Shown in pieces: positions 30,273-39,288 of a stretch of 64,000 bases of DNA. This DNA comes from Thermococcus sp. CX2 (GTDB taxonomy: Archaea > Methanobacteriota_B > Thermococci > Thermococcales > Thermococcaceae): NCBI RefSeq assembly GCF_012027555.1, contig NZ_SNUQ01000003.1:1-64000 (forward strand). Direction: 5' to 3'. Under the pieces are notes generated by a model. It did not search any database. It saw nothing but the letters and a program-made list of their open reading frames with translations, and was not told the DNA's origin. The position numbers and the translations under genes were made by a program. The number at the start of each line of letters is the position of its first letter. Position 1 is the first letter of the stretch.

Positions 30273-30839
30273 ATGATAGTCATAATGGACAACGGCGGCC
30301 AATACGTCCACAGGATTTGGCGTACTCTTAGATACCTCGGCGTCGAGGCGAAGATAATTCCCAACACTACGCCCCTCGAAGAAATCAAGGCAATGAGGCC
30401 CAAGGGAATAATCTTCTCTGGGGGACCGGACATAAACAAAACTGGCAACTGTGAGGCGATTCTGGAGCACTACGACGAGTTCAGCGTGCCTATCCTCGGT
30501 ATCTGCCTCGGCCACCAGCTCATAGCGAGGCACTTCGGCGGTAAGGTCGGCAGGGGCGAGAAGGCCGAATACAGCCTCGTGGAGATTGAGATACTCGAGG
30601 AGAACGACATCTTCAAAGGGCTTCCGAAGAGGCTCAAGGTTTGGGAAAGCCATATGGACGAGGTGAAGGAGCTCCCGCCTGGCTTCAAACTTCTGGCAAA
30701 GAGTGAGACCTGCCCGATCGAGGCTATGAAGCACGAGGAATTGCCAATCTACGGCGTTCAGTTCCATCCGGAGGTCGCCCACACCGAGCGGGGTAATGAT
30801 ATCTACCGCAACTTCGCTCAGCTCTGCGGGGAGCTCTAG
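30273..30839 (+). CDS. guaAA: GMP synthetase, glutaminase subunit
   Basis: Glutamine amidotransferase half of GMP synthetase, 188 residues. It begins [19 protein letters not shown]. The nucleophile is Cys78 in ILGICLGHQ, and His165 and Glu167 in QFHPEV complete the triad. A GAGGTGAAG site precedes the start. It is the last gene of the purine island on this strand. A start at 30285 is less likely, because the preceding residues match the family. Confidence 0.94.
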   Translation: MIVIMDNGGQYVHRIWRTLRYLGVEAKIIPNTTPLEEIKAMRPKGIIFSGGPDINKTGNCEAILEHYDEFSVPILGICLGHQLIARHFGGKVGRGEKAEYSLVEIEILEENDIFKGLPKRLKVWESHMDEVKELPPGFKLLAKSETCPIEAMKHEELPIYGVQFHPEVAHTERGNDIYRNFAQLCGEL

Positions 30840-31005
30840 TCAGCTAGTCGATCCTCTCCTCATCTTTTTCTCGGCAACGGGTTTACTCATCATCCCCGTT
30901 TGACCCTTCTTTTATCTGCCTTAAAGCCTTTCCTCTGGTTACGACTGGACATTGCAAAATCAAAAACTTTTTAAAGTTTTGCTTTTTACTCTTTGTGGTG
31001 ATATC

Positions 31006-31284
31006 TTGGGGCACACGGTATACTATCGCACGCGCATTGAGCAGTGGGATGACTTTAGGCGGTTCATCGAGAGAATTTGCGAGGGCATCGGCTATGAGTT
31101 AATAGAAACGAACGACTCCATAATCATACTCCCAGAATGCCCAGGCGTCGAACCCCTCGAAATAAAGAGGGAGGGGGATGGTTTCGTCAAGACGAACTTA
31201 GTCGAACCCTGCCACTCCATCTACCTGCTCGTCATTCACTCGCTCTGCTCCTTTGGTTCGGTCGAGCTCTGGGAAGATAAGTAA
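31006..31284 (+). CDS. Small protein of unknown function, TTG start (92 aa)
   Basis: A 92-residue soluble protein reading GHTVYYRTRIEQWDDFRRF, then a beta-rich half ending SFGSVELWEDK. Start TTG at 31006 is chosen because GGTGATA lies at the right distance and a TATA-like TTTTTAAAG is 35 bases upstream (30967-30977). A longer frame from 30952 would cover the promoter. The last 49 bases overlap, tail to tail, the membrane protein gene on the minus strand. I do not recognise a function; the fold looks ferredoxin-like. Confidence 0.65.
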   Translation: MGHTVYYRTRIEQWDDFRRFIERICEGIGYELIETNDSIIILPECPGVEPLEIKREGDGFVKTNLVEPCHSIYLLVIHSLCSFGSVELWEDK

Positions 31285-31985
31285 ATCTCGATTATCTTCG
31301 TTGGCACCGCGCCCCTAAGGCGCCTGTCCTCAACGATGAGCTTCACGACCCTTCCGACTTCGAGGTCGTCAACTGCATCCACCCAGTAGTGCCCGGGCTT
31401 GACGTTGGCGGCGATGTCGTCATGAACGAAGACCTTCACCGCGTTGCTCCTTATCTCCTCCACCACTCCATACGTCCAGTCTCGGCCGTATTTGCTCTTG
31501 AAGTACCACCTGAATGCTATGACTGCTATGAACACCAGCACAAGGTAGCCGTAGTAGTGGTAGATGCTAGTGGCGATTTTCCTGATGAGGGCATAGCCGA
31601 GGAACGCGCCGAAGGAGATCAGTGAGATATAGTAGTAGAAGAACCTGTACGGCTCTGGGTCCACGAAGAACTCCCAGTTCCTGACTATTGTATAGCGCAG
31701 GTAGAGGAAGTAAATTATGGCTATCCCAACGATCCAGGGGATGCTGAGTCTGAGAAAGAGCACTGTGAGGTTGACGATGAGGTACAGCAGGAACCCCATC
31801 TGGAGCCTGAGGCTCAGGAACTCGTGGACTGTCAGTGGTTTTTTGACGAGCTTTTTGAGGTGTTTGAACTGGGGGGGACTTTTGGTAGGAGTTGGTAGAA
31901 TTATTGGTTTTATTGCTCTTTTGGCCCTCTTGACGCTATATTCAGCGAATTCTCCGACTGAGTAAAGAAAATCAATTATTTTCAT
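31236..31985 (-). CDS. Membrane protein of unknown function, four to five helices
   Basis: A 249-residue protein with a basic N-terminal region (about residues 1-60), hydrophobic segments near 65-80, 83-98, 115-135 and 140-160, and a soluble C-terminal domain of about 80 residues rich in beta strands (YGVVEEIRSNAVKVFVHDDI), which could be OB-like. It resembles the uncharacterised archaeal DUF2101 family, a recall I cannot check here. It ends the minus-strand cluster of prepilin-like genes, 19 bases after the previous one, so it may belong to that operon. Confidence 0.65.
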   Translation of the reverse strand: MKIIDFLYSVGEFAEYSVKRAKRAIKPIILPTPTKSPPQFKHLKKLVKKPLTVHEFLSLRLQMGFLLYLIVNLTVLFLRLSIPWIVGIAIIYFLYLRYTIVRNWEFFVDPEPYRFFYYYISLISFGAFLGYALIRKIATSIYHYYGYLVLVFIAVIAFRWYFKSKYGRDWTYGVVEEIRSNAVKVFVHDDIAANVKPGHYWVDAVDDLEVGRVVKLIVEDRRLRGAVPTKIIEIYLSSQSSTEPKEQSE

Positions 31986-32004
31986 AGTTTTTCACCGTCC
32001 TACT

Positions 32005-33075
32005 TTAGGATCCCATGATGGCTTCGTAACTATATGGATCGAGTATAATGTTATATTCTGAGCCGGGCACGGGTGATCCGTCTAAACACTGATCGTCTAT
32101 GGCACATCTCAGATAGTAGTAGTCTATACTTGTGGAATCTGGGGAAGGTGCCGTTCCAAGAGCCCTTAGGGTTTCTAGTAGAACATTATCTAAAGAGGGC
32201 ACCATTAATGTCACTAGGCCAATGGGAAGGGGAGTTTCAGTCCCTAGGTCCTTCTGAAATTCTCTAGCCAGAGATAGGTAGCGTGCGTGGTTGTTCGTAT
32301 TGCCCTCAAAGCGTTCTAGGATTGATGGATATGCTATTTCATCGCTTTCTATTCCGATATAGCACTGCTCCAGTGCAGCGTTGTCTAGCTCTGAAACGTT
32401 GTAGTATCCATATTCGCTCCCTGGGAACGGGATTCTGCATGGTTCTATTACGCGGGTATAAAGTCCATTCAGCTTCCTAACTATAAATGGGTCCTCAAAT
32501 CCAGAAATACTCATGATGGCGTAGATATAGCCCTCTTGGGGAAGATCACCGGTGTACATGACTTTTCCTGATGAGTCCACTATGGTGATGTCTTTTACTT
32601 TGATTCTTACTGCTAAGTGGAAAGAATCTAGAGGGGCTACTGTAACCTCAAGGTGATTAGAGACGAATTCCTCGGGGTTGTCTGGAGTTATTGCTATTCC
32701 TTGAGCTTGTAGGTAGTCCACCATGTTTTCAAACCAGTATTTTAGTGTGAAGTTTTCCATTTGGGCTTGTGATATTCCGTTGATTTCCCCGTAGATTATG
32801 AGATCTGCCATGGTTTTGGAAGCATTATCGACGAATCCGTTGTTTATCACGTATTCTGTCATGAGTAGGTATGACTTTTTCATGCTGAGATCCACAGCGT
32901 TCCTTAGGTCATCTTGAAGGCTTAGTATGCTGAAGTATTCCCTCTCAGCGTTGATTCTATCATTTTGGGCGGAGATTATTCCAAAGGATGCATTCTCATA
33001 AGTGGCCAAGAGAAGTAGTAAGGGAATTATAAGGATGAGGACGGTAGTGTTCAGCAGGAAAGCCCTACGCCTCAT
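32005..33075 (-). CDS. Prepilin-like membrane-anchored protein (356 aa)
   Basis: Begins MRRRAFLLNTTVLILIIPLL: basic residues, then one N-terminal hydrophobic segment as in type IV prepilins, although +5 Glu/Asp is absent. The rest (about 330 residues) is predicted outside the cell, with a helical start (QNDRINAEREYFSILSLQDD) and a beta-rich body, and four cysteines. GGAGGGG precedes the ATG at 33075; the gene starts two bases after the 852-residue gene ends. Sixth prepilin-like gene of the cluster. Base composition is lower in GC than the purine genes. Function not recognised. Confidence 0.72.
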   Translation of the reverse strand: MRRRAFLLNTTVLILIIPLLLLLATYENASFGIISAQNDRINAEREYFSILSLQDDLRNAVDLSMKKSYLLMTEYVINNGFVDNASKTMADLIIYGEINGISQAQMENFTLKYWFENMVDYLQAQGIAITPDNPEEFVSNHLEVTVAPLDSFHLAVRIKVKDITIVDSSGKVMYTGDLPQEGYIYAIMSISGFEDPFIVRKLNGLYTRVIEPCRIPFPGSEYGYYNVSELDNAALEQCYIGIESDEIAYPSILERFEGNTNNHARYLSLAREFQKDLGTETPLPIGLVTLMVPSLDNVLLETLRALGTAPSPDSTSIDYYYLRCAIDDQCLDGSPVPGSEYNIILDPYSYEAIMGS

Positions 33076-33077
33076 CT

Positions 33078-35636
33078 TTAACCCCTCCATATCCTAAGAG
33101 TTACTTCTATAGGGCCAAGAGATGTGGGGACATTTCTAATGCCTATTGACTTCGCTGAGAGCCCCTGGAGTCTCACCCGTATTGGATTGTCCTCGGTTCC
33201 TGGTAGCTGGGTGTAATCCTCCCTTGCCCCAAGCTGGACGAAGAGTCGGAATATTGCATCATCCAACGCATACTCAGAGGGCTTCAACGCCGATGCATTT
33301 ATTGGTATGGGTGTTTCGCCGGGTTTGCAGTTTCCTATAACTACCGTGTCTTGGCCTATCGTACCCGTTAGGTTGTACCAGTATATTAAATTGTAGCCAC
33401 AGGCGTTGTCTTGAGAGTAATGGAGGAATATTCTGCCGTAGGGGACATAGCCGTACAGGAAATAACGGACGAGGGCCCTGCTGTCGTCGTATCTAAATGT
33501 GTAATCATCTGAACTGCTTATGATTTTGAATGTATTCTCTTGGCCGGGAACCATTATTTGGTCTGTTAACCTCCTATAAGCAACACGTATCAAATAATGA
33601 TCTAGTGGAAATTCTAGGAAATTGGCTTCTGCGTTAGCTCCCTCATAGAGATCTGTAGTACCGGAAGGATATCCCCTAAAGTATATTGCACTCCATATAT
33701 CAACGTACCACGGGACTGCCTTTTCTGGAAGATAATATGAGAAGGTCATTCCCGTGTATGTGCTTGCCCAGCTTACCGGCTCTCCCGTGGGATCAAGGGT
33801 CTTGAACTCCTCCTGTGGAATGTAGAATCTGTTTATGCTGACATCGCTATCGTATTGTATCCGGATAAACGAATCGGGATACCCATAGAGTCTTCTTGGA
33901 TTGTTCCAAGTTGTATTGTAATCTTGACCGGCGTATCTAACGACTCGGTCATAGCTTGGGTCATAATAAGCGTCGAGCATTATAACCAGGTTGAAATTCT
34001 TTTTGTTGAGGTTTTCCAGAGTAGTGTAGTTTAATATCCCCCCAAGGAGGGTATCGTTGGATATTGTAAGTGTTGTTAAACTTCCATCGAGGGTGGTGTT
34101 CTTGTACACTAAGTTTAGGGTGGTTCCGTCGGAATAATATATCCTTACCTCATGAACCCCCTCAACTGTTAAAGTGGCCTCAATTCCCTTTATCTGTCCT
34201 GGAACAAATAAGGAGTTTAGGTAGTATATACCAGTGGCTGAACTGTTGATATCGTATAGTTCTACCAGTCCAGGGTCCTGGACACTAGGGTCGGTGGTTG
34301 TATATTTTAAATAAAGCCAGCTACCGCTGCCGAAGCCTATCTCCTCGTCTCCGTAGCTTGTAAAGGTGGCCTGTACTTCGTTTGAACCTGCGTGGAAGAG
34401 TGAACTCACATTTTGGTCGTACGGATTGGTGAGTAGATTCCCATTTATTATGACCTGCATTGTTTCATAATTCGATCTCTGGGCCGCGTGCCATTGTCCG
34501 TCAAATATTGAAGCATCGAAAGGTAAAGTTATGTTAAACCCAATCTGAAGGGTATTGTATGGAGATGTATAGTACGTTGCCTCTCTTATCTGGGGAGAGT
34601 TTGTATATACTTGTGAGGACTGAATGTAATCTTTTACGAACTTCCCTTTTTCCCTATGTCCTTGCCAAGTAACCTCTAAGTAAACGCCTCTGTTTAGGAG
34701 AATTTCAATGTAATTCCCATTGGTATAGTAGTAATAGAGTGCATAGATTTCATAAGTCTCGGTCAGGGTATTTCCTATGGGATCCCCCGAAAGATACGAA
34801 GTGCCTGCTATGATAATATACTTGTCAGAGTATACTCTGAATCTCCATACGATTTTATTATAAAGATCATAGACTACTTGGTTATTATTTAGGTTTTCGT
34901 TTATGCTGATTACTGAAGTGTCGTACGTTGCGATTAGTTGGAACTGACCAAAAGTTATTGTATCACTTGCTAGTGCAGTATTATACTCGAAGTTAAACTG
35001 CTGGACAGAAAGATCAAAGTTTTCGGATTCCTTAATACCTCCTGCTAGAACCCTCTGAATTCCTATCAAATCTTGCCTTACAAAGGAGCCCTTGGTGAGT
35101 TGAGCCTTGGCTACATATCCACGGGGAATCATGTTCTTGACGTATCCGCTAACCACAGTAGTGGCGACTCCAACATCCCTTGCGTTTTGATAGGAGTTAT
35201 CAAAGGTCAGAAATGGGCTGGTATAGTTGTTGATTATGAGTTGGTACTTGTACTCCCGAGAGAGTCTTTCTAGTAGATAACTAAGAATCACCTCTGCCCT
35301 CTTCCGATATGAGGGATTTGTTGCTTGTATGTCATTAATAGCCCAATACGTGGCGACGATATCTAGAGGTGGCATATCTGGAGTAACATACGTTAAATCA
35401 AGAGTTCCGTTCTCTATCCACTTATCAATTACACTCGGATCAACCAGCTGATTGAGTGCAACTGTTCTCATGATTTCCAGAATGCCCTGCGCTACTGCTT
35501 TATTTTGGTTCTGAAGCGCCGGAACATAAATTCGTGAGGGCGTCCCTGTTACAGAAGCTATGCTGACTACTATCATGAGAACTAACAGGAGTGACAGTAA
35601 TGCATCCAGAGTAAATATGAATCCTCTCCTTTTCAT
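33078..35636 (-). CDS. Large prepilin-like surface protein (852 aa)
   Basis: Begins MKRRGFIFTLDALLSLLLVL: a basic RRG processing site and a hydrophobic helix with an acidic residue at position +6, as in class III signal peptides. The following 820 residues are rich in Tyr, Asn, Thr and Ser, mostly beta-type, and contain GVHEVRIYYSDGTTLN-like strands, consistent with an extracellular adhesin or filament-associated protein. The stop of the previous gene overlaps its ATG. Unusually long for a pilin, so it may be a tip or minor component. No enzymatic motif was seen. Confidence 0.72.
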   Translation of the reverse strand: MKRRGFIFTLDALLSLLLVLMIVVSIASVTGTPSRIYVPALQNQNKAVAQGILEIMRTVALNQLVDPSVIDKWIENGTLDLTYVTPDMPPLDIVATYWAINDIQATNPSYRKRAEVILSYLLERLSREYKYQLIINNYTSPFLTFDNSYQNARDVGVATTVVSGYVKNMIPRGYVAKAQLTKGSFVRQDLIGIQRVLAGGIKESENFDLSVQQFNFEYNTALASDTITFGQFQLIATYDTSVISINENLNNNQVVYDLYNKIVWRFRVYSDKYIIIAGTSYLSGDPIGNTLTETYEIYALYYYYTNGNYIEILLNRGVYLEVTWQGHREKGKFVKDYIQSSQVYTNSPQIREATYYTSPYNTLQIGFNITLPFDASIFDGQWHAAQRSNYETMQVIINGNLLTNPYDQNVSSLFHAGSNEVQATFTSYGDEEIGFGSGSWLYLKYTTTDPSVQDPGLVELYDINSSATGIYYLNSLFVPGQIKGIEATLTVEGVHEVRIYYSDGTTLNLVYKNTTLDGSLTTLTISNDTLLGGILNYTTLENLNKKNFNLVIMLDAYYDPSYDRVVRYAGQDYNTTWNNPRRLYGYPDSFIRIQYDSDVSINRFYIPQEEFKTLDPTGEPVSWASTYTGMTFSYYLPEKAVPWYVDIWSAIYFRGYPSGTTDLYEGANAEANFLEFPLDHYLIRVAYRRLTDQIMVPGQENTFKIISSSDDYTFRYDDSRALVRYFLYGYVPYGRIFLHYSQDNACGYNLIYWYNLTGTIGQDTVVIGNCKPGETPIPINASALKPSEYALDDAIFRLFVQLGAREDYTQLPGTEDNPIRVRLQGLSAKSIGIRNVPTSLGPIEVTLRIWRG

Positions 35637-37090
35637 TAGGTCTCACCTCCCCAGTCGTCCCACACTTCGACTCTCATGAGAAACGTATCGAATTTTGGAT
35701 CCAGGAATGGTTCTAGACTCGGCGTGATAGTTACATGTAGAGAATCTCTACTCCACCCAGATAAGGAGTACATCCATAGGCCTATAACTTCGCCTTCTTG
35801 GATTTCATAAAGATCCTTTAGGGGGATGCTTACAGAGAGGTTTCCGGAATACATTTTTATTGAGCCATTCTTGTAGACTAAGACTGCCTTTAATCCCTCA
35901 TTGGACTCGTTTCTGTAAACCTTAAGTCCCGCGAGTCTTGATCCACTCATGATGACAAACTCCACGCTACCGATGTCATCCGGGGCAGAAATTGTAAAGA
36001 TTCCACTTTCAGGTATCTGGTACTTGAGTTCGCCATAGATTAATGGCATTGTAGTAGAGGGCCCGGCTAGGAGGTTGTAGTGAATTCTGCTCACAATGGC
36101 GACCCTATGTGCTACTTCAATCCACTGCGATCTTTCCTTTGAACTCTTTATCTCGTCGGGATCAGTTACTATCTCCTTGTCTATTACAGCGAACATATAA
36201 GTAGGCTCATTTTTTTCTACGAGTTCATCATATGTTGTGTAGTTTGCCCAGATCCCTGGGCGAGAATTGTCGTATGCGGAGACTGTTATAACAACGTTTC
36301 CAATACCAACGAACTTAAAACTGTACGGGCATTCCCCACCTTGTCCACCAAAGTTCAACTGAAAGTTGCTAACCTCTGGACCAGTTATGTACATTTCTAC
36401 GATCGCATTTGAGGGTATGACGTAATTCTCGGTGTATTGTCCTCGTTTGGCAGTGAGATACACCGTCTGACCGGTTATGAATTTTATATAATCTCCCTCG
36501 ACCAAGTTAATATTATTGCCCCGTTTAAGATCACAGATGGACTCGTTTATATATGTGTTCCCTCCCCGCCTTATTTCGATATAAGTTACCACGAACACAT
36601 TGTTTCCATTTGGATCCCCCGTTATTCTGAAATTTATGCCTGGGGGGTTATCTTTGGGGTTCTCAAAAGTCTTGTTATACAGGTATATTTTGGGGAAATC
36701 CCCGGATATTCCAACTCGGAATTCAGAAAGATAACCCTCAAGAAGAACGTCCTTGTCGTTGACCATTTTGGCGAGAATGCTTTTTAATGCCTCCTTAGAT
36801 TCATTGAGCGCTATCAATTTATCGTAGTCCAAGGGATACATACTATTGTTCTTTCTCAGCCCTACAACCTCTGCATTAGACGGCTCAAGTACCCAGTTGC
36901 TTGGCTCCCCGGGACTTTTGGTCAATAAATCCAGCATATTGTCAGCTAGGTTTGCCCTTTCGTACCAGCCCAGCATGGCGGTTATATCGTCCTTCAGTGC
37001 GCTGGATGTGCTGGTTATGGCTCCAAGCATGAGGATAACTATGACCAATGAGAGCATCGCGTCAAAGGACAGCAGCTGACCCCGCCTCAT
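35636..37090 (-). CDS. Prepilin-like surface protein (484 aa)
   Basis: Begins MRRGQLLSFDAMLSLVIVIL, a good class III signal pattern (RRG then Q, Asp at +6, hydrophobic helix). The ectodomain has several predicted beta-sandwich-like stretches and N-glycosylation sequons (for example NESK, NKTF, NESN). It overlaps the preceding small pilin by four bases and the following 852-residue gene by one base. The start codon and reading match the same N-terminal plan as the other five genes, which argues for a shared peptidase and export route. Confidence 0.75.
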   Translation of the reverse strand: MRRGQLLSFDAMLSLVIVILMLGAITSTSSALKDDITAMLGWYERANLADNMLDLLTKSPGEPSNWVLEPSNAEVVGLRKNNSMYPLDYDKLIALNESKEALKSILAKMVNDKDVLLEGYLSEFRVGISGDFPKIYLYNKTFENPKDNPPGINFRITGDPNGNNVFVVTYIEIRRGGNTYINESICDLKRGNNINLVEGDYIKFITGQTVYLTAKRGQYTENYVIPSNAIVEMYITGPEVSNFQLNFGGQGGECPYSFKFVGIGNVVITVSAYDNSRPGIWANYTTYDELVEKNEPTYMFAVIDKEIVTDPDEIKSSKERSQWIEVAHRVAIVSRIHYNLLAGPSTTMPLIYGELKYQIPESGIFTISAPDDIGSVEFVIMSGSRLAGLKVYRNESNEGLKAVLVYKNGSIKMYSGNLSVSIPLKDLYEIQEGEVIGLWMYSLSGWSRDSLHVTITPSLEPFLDPKFDTFLMRVEVWDDWGGET

Positions 37091-37560
37091 TTTCTCATCA
37101 CATCCACGTTTATCTCAACCTCTTTCCCACCAAAATACAGCTTACCGTCTCTCATCTGAACGTTCGTCTTCGAAGCGAGGTCGTTGACTATATACTGCTC
37201 TATGTTGGTCTCTATGCTCGTCTCCGGGAAGGTGCCCCCTGCGTATAGTATGGTGACGTTAACCTGTATTCTGTCGGCCAGCTCTTTCATGGTGAGGGAT
37301 GCGAGCTGGAATGAATAGTATGTGTAGTTGTTTGCGGTTATTATTGCGTTCAGAGGGGTGTACTCGGTTTCGTTGGTCACCACCCCAGTGTTCAGGTACG
37401 CACAGGCATTGGACGCAGAATTCCTTACATAGACTACCAGTGAGATGTCCCTGTTTTCGTTCAGGTAGGGAGGCACTATTATTAGAATGCCCGTGAGGAT
37501 TATCGCGATTATGAAGAGGCTCTCAATCGCAGTCTGGGCCTTACGGCGAGACATCGACAT
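37087..37560 (-). CDS. Small prepilin-like protein (157 aa)
   Basis: Begins MSMSRRKAQTAIESLFIIAI: RRKA before the expected cleavage, Q-T-A-I-E with Glu at +5, then a hydrophobic helix. This is the classic type IV prepilin layout. The C-terminal part is short and beta-rich, ending EVEINVDVMRK. It overlaps the previous gene by 20 bases and the next by four. A second in-frame ATG at 37554 is also possible. Likely a pilin or pseudopilin; whether it forms a filament is unknown. Confidence 0.8.
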   Translation of the reverse strand: MSMSRRKAQTAIESLFIIAIILTGILIIVPPYLNENRDISLVVYVRNSASNACAYLNTGVVTNETEYTPLNAIITANNYTYYSFQLASLTMKELADRIQVNVTILYAGGTFPETSIETNIEQYIVNDLASKTNVQMRDGKLYFGGKEVEINVDVMRK

Positions 37561-37981
37561 AGAGCCTCTCCTCCGTCTCGTTGTACGTTGCCACTATGTG
37601 GAATTCCTTTTTTGCCGCGGTGAGGGTGACTGAACTCTCCCTGTAAATCGGCACTGGGCTCTTCTGGATGACGAGATATTTTCTCCCCGCTATCGTGGCG
37701 TTTATCATGATAGTATCGTTGGAGGGCACGAGTGTGACTGTGACTTTGTCGCCCGCATCTAGGGACATGGACAGTTCTTTCTTGATACTAAAGCCGTCTC
37801 CAACCGCGTAGACTTTAGTAACGGAATCCCTAACGTCTATTGAGAACACTTTGAGTTTCGTAATCACATCGAAGGTTTCGGCGTAGCTCGTCTCGCTGCT
37901 GGCAATATAGACTAAGTTGACCATCGTCAAGGTTATCAGAGTAACCGCAAAGAGGAAGTCTAGACTTATCTGTGCTCTCAT
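37541..37981 (-). CDS. Small prepilin-like protein (146 aa)
   Basis: Begins MRAQISLDFLFAVTLITLTM, with A-Q cleavage context, Asp at +5 and a hydrophobic helix; then a beta-rich 110-residue ectodomain. The ATG at 37981 is chosen for GGTGGC upstream and because it places the signal at the N-terminus; the longer frame would run through the upstream gene. It starts two bases after the previous stop. Same layout as the adjacent prepilin-like genes. Confidence 0.8.
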   Translation of the reverse strand: MRAQISLDFLFAVTLITLTMVNLVYIASSETSYAETFDVITKLKVFSIDVRDSVTKVYAVGDGFSIKKELSMSLDAGDKVTVTLVPSNDTIMINATIAGRKYLVIQKSPVPIYRESSVTLTAAKKEFHIVATYNETEERLYVDVSP

Positions 37982-37983
37982 CT

Positions 37984-38619
37984 TCAGCCACCGGGATTGA
38001 TGTTTATTCTCAGCTCGCCCTTGGCCGAGTCGAACGTCCAGCTCTCCGGCTGCTCCGGGTTCCACTCAACGACTATCTTCAGGGTTGGGGGGAGGTTTGT
38101 GGGATCTATCTCCAGGCCGTACAGCGTAATAGTTCCAACTGTGATGCTCCCGGATGGTGACCATACGGATGAGTTGCCGTAGGGCACCGCCTGATACATC
38201 GACCTGCTCCAGAAAACGTTCTTGTTCCCGCCCGTCAGAACGGGAGTAAACCCCGTGCCTGTGACCGTAACATAGGTGCCGTTACCATCGCTACTATAGT
38301 TGCCATAGGTTATGAATATTTTCGGACTCTCCAGGTTCAGGGCCTTTTCGAGCATGCCCGCATCCCTTAAGTATGTCAGCTTGACGTATGTAGTGGACTT
38401 GGCACCCGGTCCCTGGGCGTAGACCTGGCTTATCGTGTTGGAAATAGCGTTGGCGAGGTTCTTCTCCTCAAGACTTACCTGAATACGGAGGGTTTCGATT
38501 GAAGTTGAACCTTCCCGGAAAGTAATGTTGTTCACAGAGTAAAGTAACAGTATAAGCATTATACCGAATATAAGCATGAACTCCAGTGATATCTGGCCAC
38601 GCCTAGCTTTTTGCATCAT
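37984..38619 (-). CDS. Prepilin-like protein (211 aa)
   Basis: Begins MMQKARRGQISLEFMLIFGI, the best class III signal in the cluster: RRG before Q-I-S-L-E and Glu at +5. The ectodomain contains TLRIQVSLEEKNLANAISNT, typical of a pilin alpha-helix spine, then a beta domain ending GELRININPGG. GAGGGGAG precedes the ATG at 38619 and a TATA box lies about 40 bases upstream, so this gene may begin its own transcript within the cluster. Confidence 0.82.
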   Translation of the reverse strand: MMQKARRGQISLEFMLIFGIMLILLLYSVNNITFREGSTSIETLRIQVSLEEKNLANAISNTISQVYAQGPGAKSTTYVKLTYLRDAGMLEKALNLESPKIFITYGNYSSDGNGTYVTVTGTGFTPVLTGGNKNVFWSRSMYQAVPYGNSSVWSPSGSITVGTITLYGLEIDPTNLPPTLKIVVEWNPEQPESWTFDSAKGELRININPGG

Positions 38620-38654
38620 ATATTCTCCCCTCAATAGTGATTAGTTGTGAGCAT

Positions 38655-38667
38655 CTATTTAACCGTT
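38655..38667 (-). promoter_or_regulatory. Internal TATA box in front of the prepilin-like genes
   Basis: On the minus strand the bases read GGTTAAATAGAT, about 40 bases upstream of the ATG at 38619. A start 25 bases downstream would give a leader near 16 bases with the GAGGGGAG site inside it. The element overlaps the end of the upstream coding region. Confidence 0.5.
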
Positions 38668-39288
38668 ACTCTCCGATTTTTCGGCCTTTACTACCGCAAA
38701 AAGGCTCGTTCCGATTTTTTTAGTTGCAACTCCAAAGTAATCACCGCTGAAGATTTTGAATTTGTACCTTTCTGGAGGCAGGGAGTGCTTCCTCACGAGC
38801 TCGTCCAGTTCGTCAATAAAGAACTGGGTTAGCTCATAGTACATCAAATCGAGCTTTTCCTTTGTGTAGTCTCTAATGAAGAGAAGGGCAGGGAGCAGTG
38901 CGAGGCCGATGATAAAGTAGGGCTGGCTGAAGAGGACGGAAGCTACAATTGTCGCGGCTATAGCTCCTCCGATTACAGCGTAGGAGGCTTTTTCCGCATT
39001 CTTTATCCTCTTGGCTTCCTTTACTTTACCCTCCCAGATGTCGAGAAGTGCTGGGTTGTAGAAGTCGAAGGCCGTGTGGCGCTTCCCCTTGGCTATTCTT
39101 TTTCGGATTAAATCGTCCCAGTCGTCTTGATAATAAATGACCTCTCCGTGTATCTTTGCTCTCTCGGCATCTAGTGAGGAGATAATTCTGATTATATCCT
39201 CGGCGCTCTCGTGGGCTATGTGGGAGTAGACTTCCTTCTCGTCGAGCTCTAAAGCGACCTCGACGGAGTCCTTTATTGGCTCGGTCAT
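38659..39288 (-). CDS. Two-helix membrane protein of unknown function
   Basis: A 209-residue protein. About residues 1-95 are soluble and charged, with SVEVALELDEKEVYSHIAHE near the start. Two close hydrophobic segments follow (near 100-135: AVIGGAIAATIVASVLF, then FIIGLALLPALLFI), and then a soluble tail of about 70 residues. It has no prepilin signal. Its start overlaps the FtsZ/CetZ-like stop by four bases, so the two proteins are probably made together; a membrane partner for the GTPase is a natural guess. Function not recognised. Confidence 0.7.
   Translation of the reverse strand: MTEPIKDSVEVALELDEKEVYSHIAHESAEDIIRIISSLDAERAKIHGEVIYYQDDWDDLIRKRIAKGKRHTAFDFYNPALLDIWEGKVKEAKRIKNAEKASYAVIGGAIAATIVASVLFSQPYFIIGLALLPALLFIRDYTKEKLDLMYYELTQFFIDELDELVRKHSLPPERYKFKIFSGDYFGVATKKIGTSLFAVVKAEKSESNG

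Noticed and set aside
29507-30448. 313-codon antisense frame over guaAB/guaAA
   Set aside because: Fully antisense to two well-matched GMP synthetase genes, and no promoter or ribosome binding site.
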